A stretch of DNA of 64,000 bases from Chaenocephalus aceratus (GCA_023974075.1 JAMFTG010000513.1:1-64000), one strand, 5' to 3'. Counted from the first letter of the stretch, positions 43,401-54,243 are shown. The notes: generated by a model not told the origin, from the letters alone. A program made the numbers and translations.

Positions 43401-46400
43401 CGCTTTTGTGATTGTAGTCTGTAAGAACGATCAGATATCATCGATCTGTAAGCTAAGCTACGCTAATGAGACATGCCGTGTTTTGCAGCGTTATATGTAA
43501 AAGCTTTTGTGTGTTTACTTGTTTGCGCACATGAATATAAATGGGGGTGTGTTAGGATACAACACTGTGTATGTATGCGAGGGGGGACACACACCACGAG
43601 TAAAACTGAGCTAAAGCCCCGTCGGGCTGTTGTTGATGACAAGGCCTTACCTCTAGCAACAGGCTAATTAGTGGCTAGCACTCATTACAGTCAGTCTACT
43701 GAGCTCAGCCCCTCTCCAACACATCATCTGCATTGAGTCAGAAACACAGCATGCACGTTACGGTTCAAAACTAACTCAGATTGGAAAAGGCTAAGCAAAG
43801 AGCTTTGCTAAATAGAGAGCTTTGCTAAGAAGTTTCAGTTTTTTACATGCATATACTAATCTAAACCACATTTTTTGTTGTGCTTTTTTTACCATTGCAC
43901 AGCCCTACGTGGCCAACTTGATGGACCTCATCTTCGACCAAGTCTTTGTGGACCCTGCACCATTATGAGCGACCTGACAGGGAGGAGGTCATCGCCGGGT
44001 ATGCTACACGGTTCAATTTGGCTGCTGTCTGAACCCAACATCGACATTTCACGGATCAGGAAACTCCCTGCGTATCCTGAGGACAACGCAGGCCGGAATC
44101 ACCACTCTGATCCTGCGTCCAAGGAAGCCCCAGCACCAGCTCACAAAGCTTCTGTAAAAATATTTAGTGTCATTTATACAAAATACAAGTAGGCTACATT
44201 TAGTTTTTTTGTATGGGTTTTTTTAACCGTTGATTTTGACAATAAAGTTCCGAGTTGATATCAAAATGTGTCGTGATTATTCATGTTTGGATGGGTAAAG
44301 AATATTCTGATTTCAAAAGCATAAGGTTGTGTGTGTGGACCTTTTTGTCGTACACATGGGTGTGTTATGCCATTGCTGTGTAGTATATAATAGTACAATG
44401 ACGTCGTGGCGCAATTTGCACAAAGAAGTCAATAACTGAGCTTTTAAAAACACATGAAACTACACACATTGCTGACAACTGAGGTGTTGTTGGAGTTATA
44501 CTTTTTATCATCCTAAGTTATTCAACTTTCCAACGGTTGTTGCACGATGTTGGAAGAAAAGGACTGTAAACTATTAAACGCAATGAGGCCATTGTATATA
44601 TGCTGAAAATATGAATGTCTCCCTTTATAAATATATATATATATATCGCTGTTTTTGCGTTACAAACTGTACACATTGCATTCTTGCTAATTAGCCAAAA
44701 TATGAACGGAATAAGGAGCAAGCATCGTAACAGAGTAAAATAAATAGGGACAACAGCTCGTCAGCTAACCATTCAGAAACGTCCTGCTGCAACCGAGATT
44801 TTTGCACCTCCACCAAAACCTCCGCTGCTTCAGGGTCAGTTTCTGGATCAAATTGATAGTATGCTTGAACACATGCATTGCTCTGAGATGACATGTTTAT
44901 TCGACACTCGTAATCACAGCAAGCATGGTAACGTGACTCTCGCCGGCTCATGCCTGCTCTTCTGCAGGGGGGCGTGGTCAGCTGCTGCTCAGAATTTTCA
45001 AAGACGGGCTTGGAATAAAGCGAAAATGAGCGAAACGAGGCATGTCTAAAAAATGATCGGTTTGGTATTTTGAAAAATAAAATGTATAAATATACCTTAT
45101 ATAGGTATGGTCATACACTATATCATTTAAATATAGCATGATAGGTCTCCTTTAAGTTAACCTTACCTGGTTTTTTGTTGATTTTAGCTGTTGTCGTCGT
45201 TGTTGTTGTTGTCGTTGTTGTTGTTGTTTTGGTTGTTGGTGGTGATCGATTAGTTGTTGCTGGATTTTTGTCCTCTCCTAAACAGATGAACAAAACTTAA
45301 CAAACTATTCAATTTTAAACGTCCATAAAATAAACAAATACTGAAGTACTTTTTTTACACCAGTAAGAAGTGACTTTAAACAGATCATCGTGTTCTCACC
45401 TGAGGACTGAGGGCTGAAGGGGAACACCTGCACTTCTCTCGTGTAACCATTAGTTACTTCACAAGTAAACAGCTCAGACCTTGATGCGTAACTAAAAAGA
45501 GAAGTCAGAAATGTCACAGAGGCAGAGCAGAGAGACGATGATGTCTTTATCTCTCTGTGATCTGTATCCACATCTCGACCCTGAAGCAGCCACTTCACTG
45601 AGTGATCACACCGTCCATATGACACCACAGAGCAGCGTAACGTCACCTCATCGTTGTCCTGATGCTCAGTCACTGAAGACGGAGATATTGAGAGAAAGAC
45701 AACAAGAGTAACTTCATCACTGTAATCATGATTATTGTAATGTTTCAGTGTATTGTTTAAACAAGACAGTTTGAAAACATCATGATGTAAATACTCACTG
45801 GTGACAACAGACAGATAAACCCGAGAGACTGAACCTTGTCGTGCTCCTGGTCTGCTGAACTGTCTGCAGATGTAACCTCCAGCATCCTCCTCTGTGACCT
45901 TCTTTATAACCAGAGCACAATTCGCTGTAACTCTCAGTCTGTCTGGTTTAGCTTTGGCTAAATCTTTGTGAATCTGTCCGTATTCAAACAGCGTCACTGC
46001 TTCTGAGATTCTTGAATCACTGAAGTACCAGGTAGTACTCTCACACTTATCCCGATCCTCTATCTCATTGTCAAAAGGCAAAGTGACTTCATCTCCAGCT
46101 CTGACATTGACGAAGTAATCTTTCACGTCTGCAGCTGTTAAAGAAACAAAGACGGAAATGAACATGAAAACGACCGTAGTGTTTATAGTCAGAATGACGA
46201 TCACTGTACAGTAGATACAGACGTTTGAATAAATATCTCTGAGAGTTTTGGTTTCCGAGAGTTCACTAAAGTCACCAGGTTACACACACAACTCATCGCT
46301 CTCAGTTAAAGGAACAGTACGTAGGAAAGCACCGTCAGTGATATTAGAGCGGTTTATTTAAAGTGTTCTCTGCGTCCTCACCTGCAAAGTGGAGCAGCAG

Positions 46401-46442
46401 CATCAGGAATGAAGACATCACGATCCTTCTGAATCCAGACAT
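40420..46442 (-). CDS. Receptor gene 2: two-Ig-domain membrane receptor with acidic tail, no ITIM
   Basis: Exons: signal peptide 46442-46382; V-type Ig 46134-45799 (112 codons); second Ig 45672-45400; Thr-rich stalk 45277-45167 (37 codons); stalk 42200-42075; membrane 41280-41194 (RLRLIIVSVGLAALIITVVT); 41112-41084; and last exon 40488-40420 encoding EQIDEDEDEVDYENDGEASA-SV and stop. Phases agree throughout, for a total of 363 aa. The V domain has VTLPF instead of VTLPC, plus the extra DKC and NCALVIKK cysteines. The tail has one Tyr (VDYEND), not an ITIM; YEN could bind a Grb2-type SH2 domain. The 5' half matches gene 1 and the 3' half matches gene 3, so it looks recombinant. A Kolobok-like element fills the intron after exon 4 and a hAT MITE the intron before the membrane exon. 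Confidence 0.83.
40670..40815 (+). mobile_element. L2 reverse-transcriptase scrap, unit A
   Basis: [20 protein letters not shown] and [16 protein letters not shown] (frame-shifted [13 protein letters not shown]). Relative to unit B (55310-55465) about 21 bp are missing near 40745. It lies in an intron of receptor gene 2. Confidence 0.72.
41306..41752. mobile_element. hAT MITE with internal fold-back, gene 2 copy
   Basis: A 447-bp element with ends GGTACCACTTTACAATAAGA and, on the minus strand, GGTACCACTTTACAATCAGA, flanked by the 8-bp duplication GAAGAGTT (41298-41305, 41753-41760). Inside, TAAGCCTTATATTGGCTAC and GTAGCCAATATAAGGCTTA are perfect inverted arms. Gene 1 shows the empty site GAAGAGTTACATATA at about 30183. 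It starts 25 nt upstream of the membrane-exon acceptor. Confidence 0.9.
42323..42385 (-). pseudogene. Relic 3' end of a second-Ig exon (gene 2 copy)
   Basis: The same relic as 30535-30595. Here its 5' side is cut by the Kolobok-like insertion at the TTAA site. Confidence 0.6.
42720..43968 (+). CDS. THAP-domain protein of the K1 element (two exons)
   Basis: Exon 1 (42720-43016) encodes MSKPVKCCAVVGCKTRDRGL, then MPSVEKEM, LWLDFI, FVCSKHFTTDMF and GSIPTI. This is the C2CH order of a THAP zinc finger: CxxxxC at the N-terminus, W, then CxxH. The donor is GTAAGT at phase 0. Exon 2 follows TTGCACAG at 43903 and gives PYVANLMDLIFDQVFVDPAP-L and a stop at 43966. About 120 residues in all, i.e. a DNA-binding domain with almost no catalytic part. 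Just past the stop another frame reads HYERPDREEVIAGYATRFN, apparently the C-terminus of a larger ancestor. The copy in gene 3 (57381-58630) is nearly identical. Confidence 0.72.
44770..44951 (-). CDS. Acidic exon of the K1 element (second gene, minus strand)
   Basis: The frame from 44951 reads MSRRESRYHACCDYECRINM, then AYYQFDPETDPEAAEVLVEV, RLQQDVSEW. A donor GTTAGC splits the final Trp codon after TG. The acidic leader with YxFxPE followed by a Trp at the exon end recalls the N-terminus of fish P2X7-ballast-like proteins, whose Cys-rich part would start in the next exon. That part is not found here. Function unproven. Confidence 0.4.
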
Positions 46443-48201
46443 CGTGCTTCTCTCTCGGTCTCTGGCTCTCGACTGTCAGAGTCTCTCTCCTGCAGCTTCT
46501 TCATTTCTCTTCTGAGAACTGAAGGAGAAGTGTTTCTGTGAGAATGTGGTCAGCAGCAGCAGCAGAGCTCTGGAGGCGTTACCCTCTGATGCTGACCAGA
46601 TAAGAGAAGAGCAAAAAGCAGAACCATACAGAGTGAGGCACATAAAGTTATGAATATATATGTATAAAACATTAGAAATAAACAGGGGGTGGAAATCAAT
46701 ATACCTTAATGTATAAATGAATATGCAGTGATAACAAAAGGCAGTGTTGTTGATCAGTGTCCACTAGTGAAACTGTGTACTTTAAGAACACACCTGATGT
46801 TTAGAGAAAGTCATATTAGGAAAAACCATACAAATAAATACATCTGCGCTCTTGAAAGGCTAAAAGGTGACTTTATTTATTAAAACACAAACACTCATAA
46901 CGCGCAGGGCTGGAGTGACTTTCGCTGTTGGGACTCGCATTTGAGTCCAGCATGAACTTTGTTGTTATTTTCATGTCGATGGACACTGAATATTATGTTT
47001 GAATAGAGGATTCCTAATATTGTTTGCCGAGACCAACATTAGACCCATCAGCATTTTAAAGTCTAATATCCCTGCACATGCAGCAATGACATTTCTGCTG
47101 CTAACGAGTTAACAGTCACATGTGATCTGGATGAGTGCTGCAGAATGCCGTTTTTATAAGAGATACATGTGTGTGTCTTTCATATTCAACATGATCGCTG
47201 GTAGATAGCCACAGAAGATGTAACACAGTTTACCTGAGAGGATCACAGTTTACAGCTGAACACTTCTCCACGCTGCTTTCAAACTGTGAGTAAACACCGT
47301 GTGCTTCACTGGGAGGCTGTCTGAAGGTGTACACAGGTCTCAGATGGACTTGGCATCACATTAAGAACGATATTCAGTAATAAGTCTGCCAACAACAGCT
47401 GGTTTAAATGATTTATTGGAGCTCGCAATGTTTTGAACAGACATCCCCAGTCAACTCGTTTTTCTTGTTGTAGTCCTCGCTGTTCGCGTCCGGATATCGC
47501 CGTCGTAACCACAACTTCACACACTGGTACTGAATGTGCATCAAAGTGTTCCTATCCAGCCAAATATACCAAAAGATTTATGTAAACGACAGAAGAAGCG
47601 ATCGAAATGTGTATTTCAGTCGAAGGCCACGCCTCCACATCTGTCAACCAGTTGATCGGGGAACCAGTTAAACCGGAACACCGGCCCTGGCCAACATGTT
47701 CATCCACAATGACACACATTTACACAGACACTAGATTGATTGATTGATTTGTTTTTATTGTGTTGATGCTTCAATGAGCACAAAGCAGCAGCATCAGGGT
47801 TGTACAGATATTATAGGATATGTTAAACTTGATAAGATTTGATCACACACTTCTCTCCTGCACACATTTAAACATTATGTTAACACATCTTTATATCTCA
47901 AAAGCACACTGAATCAACATTCTCATTTAACACGTTTGTACCCATTCACCTACATTCAAATCTCTGTTTAAAAGATTTCTTCGGTGCCAATTTGGACAGG
48001 AGGAGCTTTATCAATAATACTGTAGACTTTAAAGACTTTTCAACGAATGGCAGGTTTGTCTTATAAGTCTAACTTGAATTTCGTGTGAATTTGTAAGTGT
48101 CTTGGTTTGTTGTTCTTCCATCTATTCTTCTCTAATGCACCTTAGATGAAACATCAGTGATCCAAAGCTTCAGCTCAAAAGCATCTGAGGTCTTCTTACT
48201 T

Positions 48202-48293
48202 CTATGCATAGCGCACTACCAAGTACAGAATGATTCCTGCACTAGCAGACACAACAATTCCTGTAATAATCATCATTGGGTGTTTCCTCCAGA
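48202..48293 (-). pseudogene. Membrane-anchor terminal exon (copy B1)
   Basis: Counterpart of 33598-33689 in unit B, with the same splice site, frame and stop. Confidence 0.5.
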
Positions 48294-48480
48294 CTGAAAG
48301 AAAGAAAAGATCAATCAGTCATCTCATATCAACAGCAAGCGCAACATGATTTAGATCACATGGGGTTTCTTCTTATTACAAAGGAAATAAAAGACACTTT
48401 TTTTAAAACTGTTTTTTACAGCTTTGGCCATTCAGTCATTTTCAATATATATATATTTATATATTTTTGAAAGCCTGGTT

Positions 48481-48904
48481 CTTTCATGACCGAAAGAACG
48501 AGATCGCGGATACAAGCGGCCGAGATGGGTTTCCTCCGCCGGGTGGCTGGTGTCTCCCTTAGGGATAAGGTGAGAAGTTCGGTCATCAGGGAGGGACTCG
48601 GAGTTGAGCCGCTCCTCCTTCGCGTCGAAAGAAGCCAGTTGAGGTGGTTCGGGCACCTAGTTAGGATGCCACCTGGGCGCCTCCCTAGGGAGGTGTTCCA
48701 GGCACGTCCAGCTGGGAAGAGACCAAGGGGTAGACCTAGGACCAGGTGGAGGGATTATATCTCTTCGCTGGCCTGGGAGCGCCTTGGGACCCCCCAGTCA
48801 GAGCTGGTTGATGTCGCCAGGGAAAAGAAAGTTTGGGGCTCTCTGCTGGAACTGCTACCCCCGAGACCCGACCACGGATAAGCGGGAGAAGATGGATGGA
48901 TGGA
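48481..48904 (+). mobile_element. 5'-truncated LINE (RTE/Rex3-like), unit B
   Basis: The same insertion as 33877-34308 (same TGAAAGCCTGGTT duplication), with a shorter GGAT tail and a few substitutions (RTRW where unit A has RTRR). The insertion therefore predates the duplication. Confidence 0.82.
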
Positions 48905-49199
48905 TGAAAGCCTGGTTGGCATCTTGCTAGGAGTCACATTTCCGATACAAATGATGGCCACCACCAGCGTTGCCAGAAGGGAAAAGTAAAACTAAAGTAC
49001 CTCAATCTTAAAATATCATATAATGAAGAGTCATTTCAAGAACAAATAGAAGTTAACGTGTCATTTCATAAAACCCACAGGTACTAACTGTATGTTAGTA
49101 GTTATATTACATTTTATTTCACTGTACACTATTCAACCTTACAATCTTTTCTTTCACCTGCACTATTTTATTCAAATGTATTTCTTTATTTTTTGTAAC

Positions 49200-49375
49200 A
49201 AGAACTCAGTACCGATGATAACAGCAGACAAGCGACAGAAGAGGGGAAGTTGAACGTAGGAAGATGCTTTCTGGTTCCTCATTTCACCTCCAGTGTTTTT
49301 CTTCCGAGAACTGAAGGAGAAGTGTTTCGATGAGAATGAGGTTAACACCAGCAGCTCTGAAGGTATGACACCATA
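49200..49375 (-). pseudogene. Relic 5' end of a receptor gene, unit B
   Basis: Counterpart of 34600-34780. Confidence 0.43.
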
Positions 49376-49884
49376 TAGAAAACCTCAGGCACGTATTTAG
49401 CTGAGTGACACAGGAATAATTCAGGCCGATATGAGACGGGTCAGTTGGAGCTGACGTCCAGTCACTGTGGAGGACCGAGACAAACTTACATTGAGACACA
49501 ATCTGGATGATTATTTTAAGATGACTGCATTCCCAGGCCCTGTGTGGCTCAACACCAAGTGCAGTGTGTGGAAACGGTTTGCCACTGTTTCCATCTTTGC
49601 TGAATCTGTTAAAATACAGCATGCACTTGTCACCCTAGAGCAGCGGTGTCAAACTAAAGGCCCGGGGGCCAAATCCGGCCCGCTATATTGTATGCTTGCA
49701 AAAGAATATAATATGCTTATTATACGGTTGAATGCCGCTTTACTGAAGCACGTTGTCCATAAACTACATGTCCCACAATGCATCTCATTTTGTGACGTGC
49801 ATTTATTAATAAAGTATCTCAACAATACAACCTGACTTCAGTTCAGAGCATCCAAACTACATTAATATCACATTGTCTGATTAC

Positions 49885-50081
49885 CTGTAGACGGGAAACT
49901 CCGAGGGCATTCTTGATTTCCTCCCACGCGATATTGTTGCATTCACAGTCCAGGAGGTTCCCCTCGTAGAGCAGACAGTCCACGGTGAGGAAACCCTTGC
50001 ATTGTTCACTGCTCTTCTGCTGCACAACGCGATGGGGATTGAAGGTGTGATGCATCACCACCAGAATAGTTGGTCTATTAC
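49885..50081 (-). CDS. Unassigned conserved exon, unit B
   Basis: Counterpart of 35289-35485 with intact frame and splice sites (IAWEEIKNAL instead of IAWEDIKNAL). The retention of an open frame in both copies is compatible with function but also with very recent duplication. Confidence 0.48.
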
Positions 50082-51088
50082 CTGTACGGCAGAAAGAAAA
50101 CCCAAAACATGGCAATAAACCTGATTCTGATGCTCCAAAGCTAATCAGTGACCATAACGATCCAAAGGAGCTGGTGCTAATCCTGAGTGTAAGTTTATCA
50201 TGATATGAAAACCCTAATTGTTATACCTTGAGATAAGGAAGATATTTAGCCTTGGGAGTCCCAGATACAAATAAGGGGTCCAATAATAACATGTACAAAT
50301 ACAAACAGGTCGTTTTCATACCATGAAGTTAGCTAATCGTTGACCGAGACATTTCCTACCTGGGATGTTGTTCAGTGCCGCCAGGGCCGTCGCTCCCTGC
50401 AGGCCGATCACGCAGACTGCGTGGGGCCTCAACTGAGCCGAAAATGCAGCGGCACGGATTCACACTGCGAGGCTCCACTAGCACTCCCCGTCCGTCCGTC
50501 CGTCCGTCGACGCCCGCGAAACAGGGCCTCATCATATATCTTTGCGTGGGGCCTCATATTTCCTGGGACGGCCCTGGCCAACATGTTCATCCACAATGAC
50601 ACACATTTACACAGACACTAGATTGATTGATTGATTTGTTTTTATTATGTTGATGCTTCAATGAGCACAAAGCAGCAGCATCAGGGTTGTACAGATATTA
50701 TAGGATATGTTAAACTTGATAAGATTTGATCACACACTTCTCTACTGCACACATTTAAACATTATGTTAACCAATCTTTATATCTCAAACGCACACTGAA
50801 TCAACATTCTCATTTAACACGTTTGTACCCATTCACCTACATTCAAATCTCGGTTTAAAAGATTTCTTCGGTGCCAATTTGGACAGGAGGAGCTTTATCA
50901 ATAATACTGTAGACTTTAAAGACTTTTCAACGAATGGCAGGTTTGTCTTATAAGTCTAACTTGAATTTCGTGTGAATTTGTAAGTGTCTTGGTTTGTTGT
51001 TCTTCCATCTATTCTTCTCTAATGCACCTTAGATGAAACATCAGTGATCCAAAGCTTCAGCTCAAAAGCATCTGAGGTCTTCTTACTT

Positions 51089-51180
51089 CTATGCATAGCT
51101 CACTACCAAGTACAGAATGATTACTGCACTAGCAGACACAACAATTCCTGTAATAATCATCATTGGGTGTTTCCTCCAGA
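51089..51180 (-). pseudogene. Membrane-anchor terminal exon (copy B2)
   Basis: Counterpart of 36499-36590 with two amino-acid changes (GVIILYLVVSYA). Frame and stop are kept. Confidence 0.48.
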
Positions 51181-51508
51181 CTGAAAGAAAGAAAAGATCA
51201 ATCAGTCATCTCATATCAACAGCAAGCGCAACATGATTTAGATCACATGGGGTTTCTTCTTATTACAAAGGAAATAAAAGACACTTTTTTTAAATCTGTT
51301 TTTTACAGCTTTGGCCATTCAGTCATTTTCAATATATATATATTTATATATTTTTGAAAGCCTGGTTTTATTTAGCTGGGCCACCATGCGGCCAATCATA
51401 TACGAGGACACACTAGGATCATACCATTATGTGAAAGAAGGGTGGGGGGCACAGCAGGTGTAGTGGTACAGGCCAGCTGCACAGAGCGACGTGGAGACGG
51501 ATTTAAAT

Positions 51509-51616
51509 GCAAGCGCGTCGGAAAAATTCAAGAAATTAGCGAAAACCGAAAAAAGAAGCAGCGTCTGGCTGCATTTCAATGATATTGGAGAAAGCAAAGC
51601 TGAGTGCAGGATTTGA
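51509..51616 (+). pseudogene. BED-finger hAT relic, unit B
   Basis: The same reading frame and same premature TGA at the second zinc-Cys position as 36919-37026. Unit B keeps about 45 bp after it that unit A lacks. Confidence 0.53.
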
Positions 51617-51675
51617 AAAATGAAAATAACCTTCAGAGCAGGTTTTCTTTTTGGTAACCACTCAGGATTTATTGT

Positions 51676-52285
51676 CAGAGGTGGGAGAAGTTCAGATCTT
51701 GTACTTGAGTAAAAGTACCAGAGTGTAGGAATACTCGGTTACAATAAAAAGTCCTGCATTCAAAATGTTACAAGTAAAAGTACAAAAGTATTAGCATCAA
51801 AGTATAGTTAAAGTACCACCTGCAGAGGGATCAAGATGCAGGTGTTCTCTTCCCCATAGAGACCGCCTGGCTGCACATTATCCCTTGCATAAAGATAGAT
51901 CGTGGGTCCCTTACAACATGTTGTACACAGTGGAAATAAACATTCTGGTCACCTCAACATCAGGGATCTTATCCATTAAACTCCTTCTGAATCAAACCGT
52001 CACGGTAGCCTTACCTTACTGATCCCTCTTAAAATAGAAAAAAACGTGTTACTTTACCAGCAGAGAGAAAATTGATTATTAAATTATGAATGTGACTAAT
52101 AAAGAGCAGTTTGATTATTAAGTATTATCCTGTTGATCGATGTCATTACATTTGGTGAAAAGCACATAATGACTTGTTTAAGACTCGTTTTGTCAACGTT
52201 TAGGACTTGGACTTGACTTGAACTTGAGCGCAAAGACTTGAGACTTGACTCAGACTTGCAAAACAATGACTTGGTCCCACCTCTG
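51676..52285. mobile_element. hAT-like MITE (CAGAGGTGGGA ends), unit B
   Basis: Counterpart of 37038-37647. Confidence 0.63.
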
Positions 52286-52434
52286 GTAAAAACACAGAGC
52301 AGAGCTGGGATGTCACCAAGTACAATTACCCATGTTCTGCACTTCAGTACATATTTTAAGGACTTTACTTGAGTATTTTCACTTGTGAAGATCTGTCTGT
52401 GTTTTCCTGTTTTATGTTTATTTTCTACAACATA

Positions 52435-52790
52435 TTACGAGACCGACTGGAAAACTGGGTTGGACTTTCGGCGACAGTTCTAAATTGGTTTGAATCCTAC
52501 GTAAAGGACAGGAAAAACGTTGTTTTTATAGGTCACTACACATCTGAGTTGACAAATATGACAGGTCAAGGCTCCGTCCTGGGGCCTCTTCTCTTTAACG
52601 TCTACATGCTACCACTGGCTCAGAAAATGAAAAACAACTAAATAAGATACCAAAGCTATGCAGATGACACACACATTTACTTAACCATTTCAACAGGAGA
52701 CTATGCTCCAATTCAAACACTGAGGAAGTGCATTGAACAAATCAATTACTGTATGTGTCAGCACTTTCTTCAATTAAACCCTTATTTAAA
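52435..52790 (+). mobile_element. L2 reverse-transcriptase fragment, unit B
   Basis: Counterpart of 37795-38150 with the same internal deletion of CGVPQ. Confidence 0.78.
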
Positions 52791-54243
52791 GCCCTATTTT
52801 GTCTCTTACTCGTCTAATTATCAAGTTAGACACTCTGTCCAGATTTATTCCTCTGTCCACTCCCCTCTGCAAAAAAAAGTATTGGCGGAAGAGCGTTCAT
52901 GTTTAAAGCCCCAACAGACTGTTACTTAACCTGTATTACTGTAGCTGTGTTCGTTGTTCCCGCGTCCCAGGAGAGAAGCTTAAAAAGTAAGAGACAATGG
53001 AGTCTTTTTAACGGCTGTAATCGTGTTTTACAGAAAACCAGAAGTCAAGCTTCCTGTTGGCCCTTCGGAGATCTTTTCCGGAATAGCTTTTCAAAATAAA
53101 CTTTAACCACAAGCAAATGCTAACTGGAAATGTTTTCAAAATAAAACAGTTATAACAATAAACAGTTATAAAATTACTGTATGTTTAAACTATATTACAT
53201 CATTAAACATTGATTTTAATTTCTTATACCTGCTACAATTAGATCCCTTGCATCGTTGGGTATGTTTAAGCATTATCATCTCACTTTCAGCTGCTCTGCT
53301 CTTGGTATTGATGATGAAACGGATCTATTAGACATTACTGTCTGTATGTATTACTTCATGAATTGTACTTAACAGACTGTACGTGGTTTGTCCTTGTTTG
53401 TCATGCTTTGCTTTCTGTTATTTTGTTCATGTATGTTGCTTTTGTCGGGACCCTCTTAAAAACGAGATGGTGCATCTCAAGGGGTTTATCCTAATACATA
53501 CATTTCTATATAAACAAAGATAAAACTGAGGTAATTGTTTTTGGAGCCAAGGAAAAACTGGCAAAATGCGGTTCTGCTCAACAGATGAAGCGCAGACTGA
53601 ACCTGAGGACCAACTGAAAGCTGATAGGTTGTTGATCAGGCGATTTGAAAAGGTCTATAGGTCTAGCCAGGTTTGTTAGCCTCTTCTTGATGTGCCTTTC
53701 TTAGAGCTTCCTCTGTGACGCTCTGATGCACTCTCCAAGAACGCATAAGAGTACGTAAGTCAAATCAAAGTGTATCACTTTCTTTCTTGCCTCATACCTG
53801 ATCCCAGGATATCACCACAGCTCCACTAAATGTGCGACACCTTCCTTGGCTCTGAAACAAACTGTATGTTGTTTACAAAGTGAGAGCCAGGGCAGAGAGA
53901 GGTGTTAAACCCAACAGAGCGTTGTGTTGTCAGTGTGTTGGAGATAGAGAGAGAAACACAACTCAGTATAACACTTTTTATTTGGATTATATATCATTAA
54001 AGCTGTAGTAAAAGAAGGAGTAGCATATTCCATTAGGACTCATGCTAATTAAAACATCCTAACATACTGTAGGCATTTCAGGTTTAGGAGTACATAAGTA
54101 AAAAGTGAGTAAAGTAAATATACTGTGTAGACTATTGATCAGATGCATGAGCATGTGCAGCAGTTACAACGTACAGGTATAACGTAGGTGTAAGGATATG
54201 CTAATTATAAGACATTTTATGAATCATTAATTGCAACAACCAT

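Larger units (their letters stand above)
42390..45151. mobile_element. Kolobok-like element K1 with THAP gene, copy in receptor gene 2
   Basis: A 2762-bp element between TTAA sites (42386-42389, 45152-45155). Ends are AGGGGACCTATCATGC and, on the minus strand, AGGAGACCTATCATGC. It encodes a two-exon THAP-domain protein on the plus strand and an acidic exon on the minus strand near the right end. No DDE transposase core is readable, so it is probably an internally deleted, non-autonomous derivative. TTAA target sites plus a THAP domain are features of the Kolobok superfamily. Gene 1 has the corresponding site without the element. Confidence 0.83.
30690..45280. repeat. Segmental tandem duplication, unit A (about 14.6 kb)
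   Basis: Runs from just 5' of exon 4 of receptor gene 1, through its 5' half and upstream DNA, to exon 4 of gene 2. It repeats almost base for base as unit B (offset 14,591 bp in the Ig exons). Differences are scattered substitutions plus small indels, e.g. fewer GGAT copies at the LINE tail in B, about 45 bp lost near 37024, and about 21 bp lost near 40745. Confidence 0.9.
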
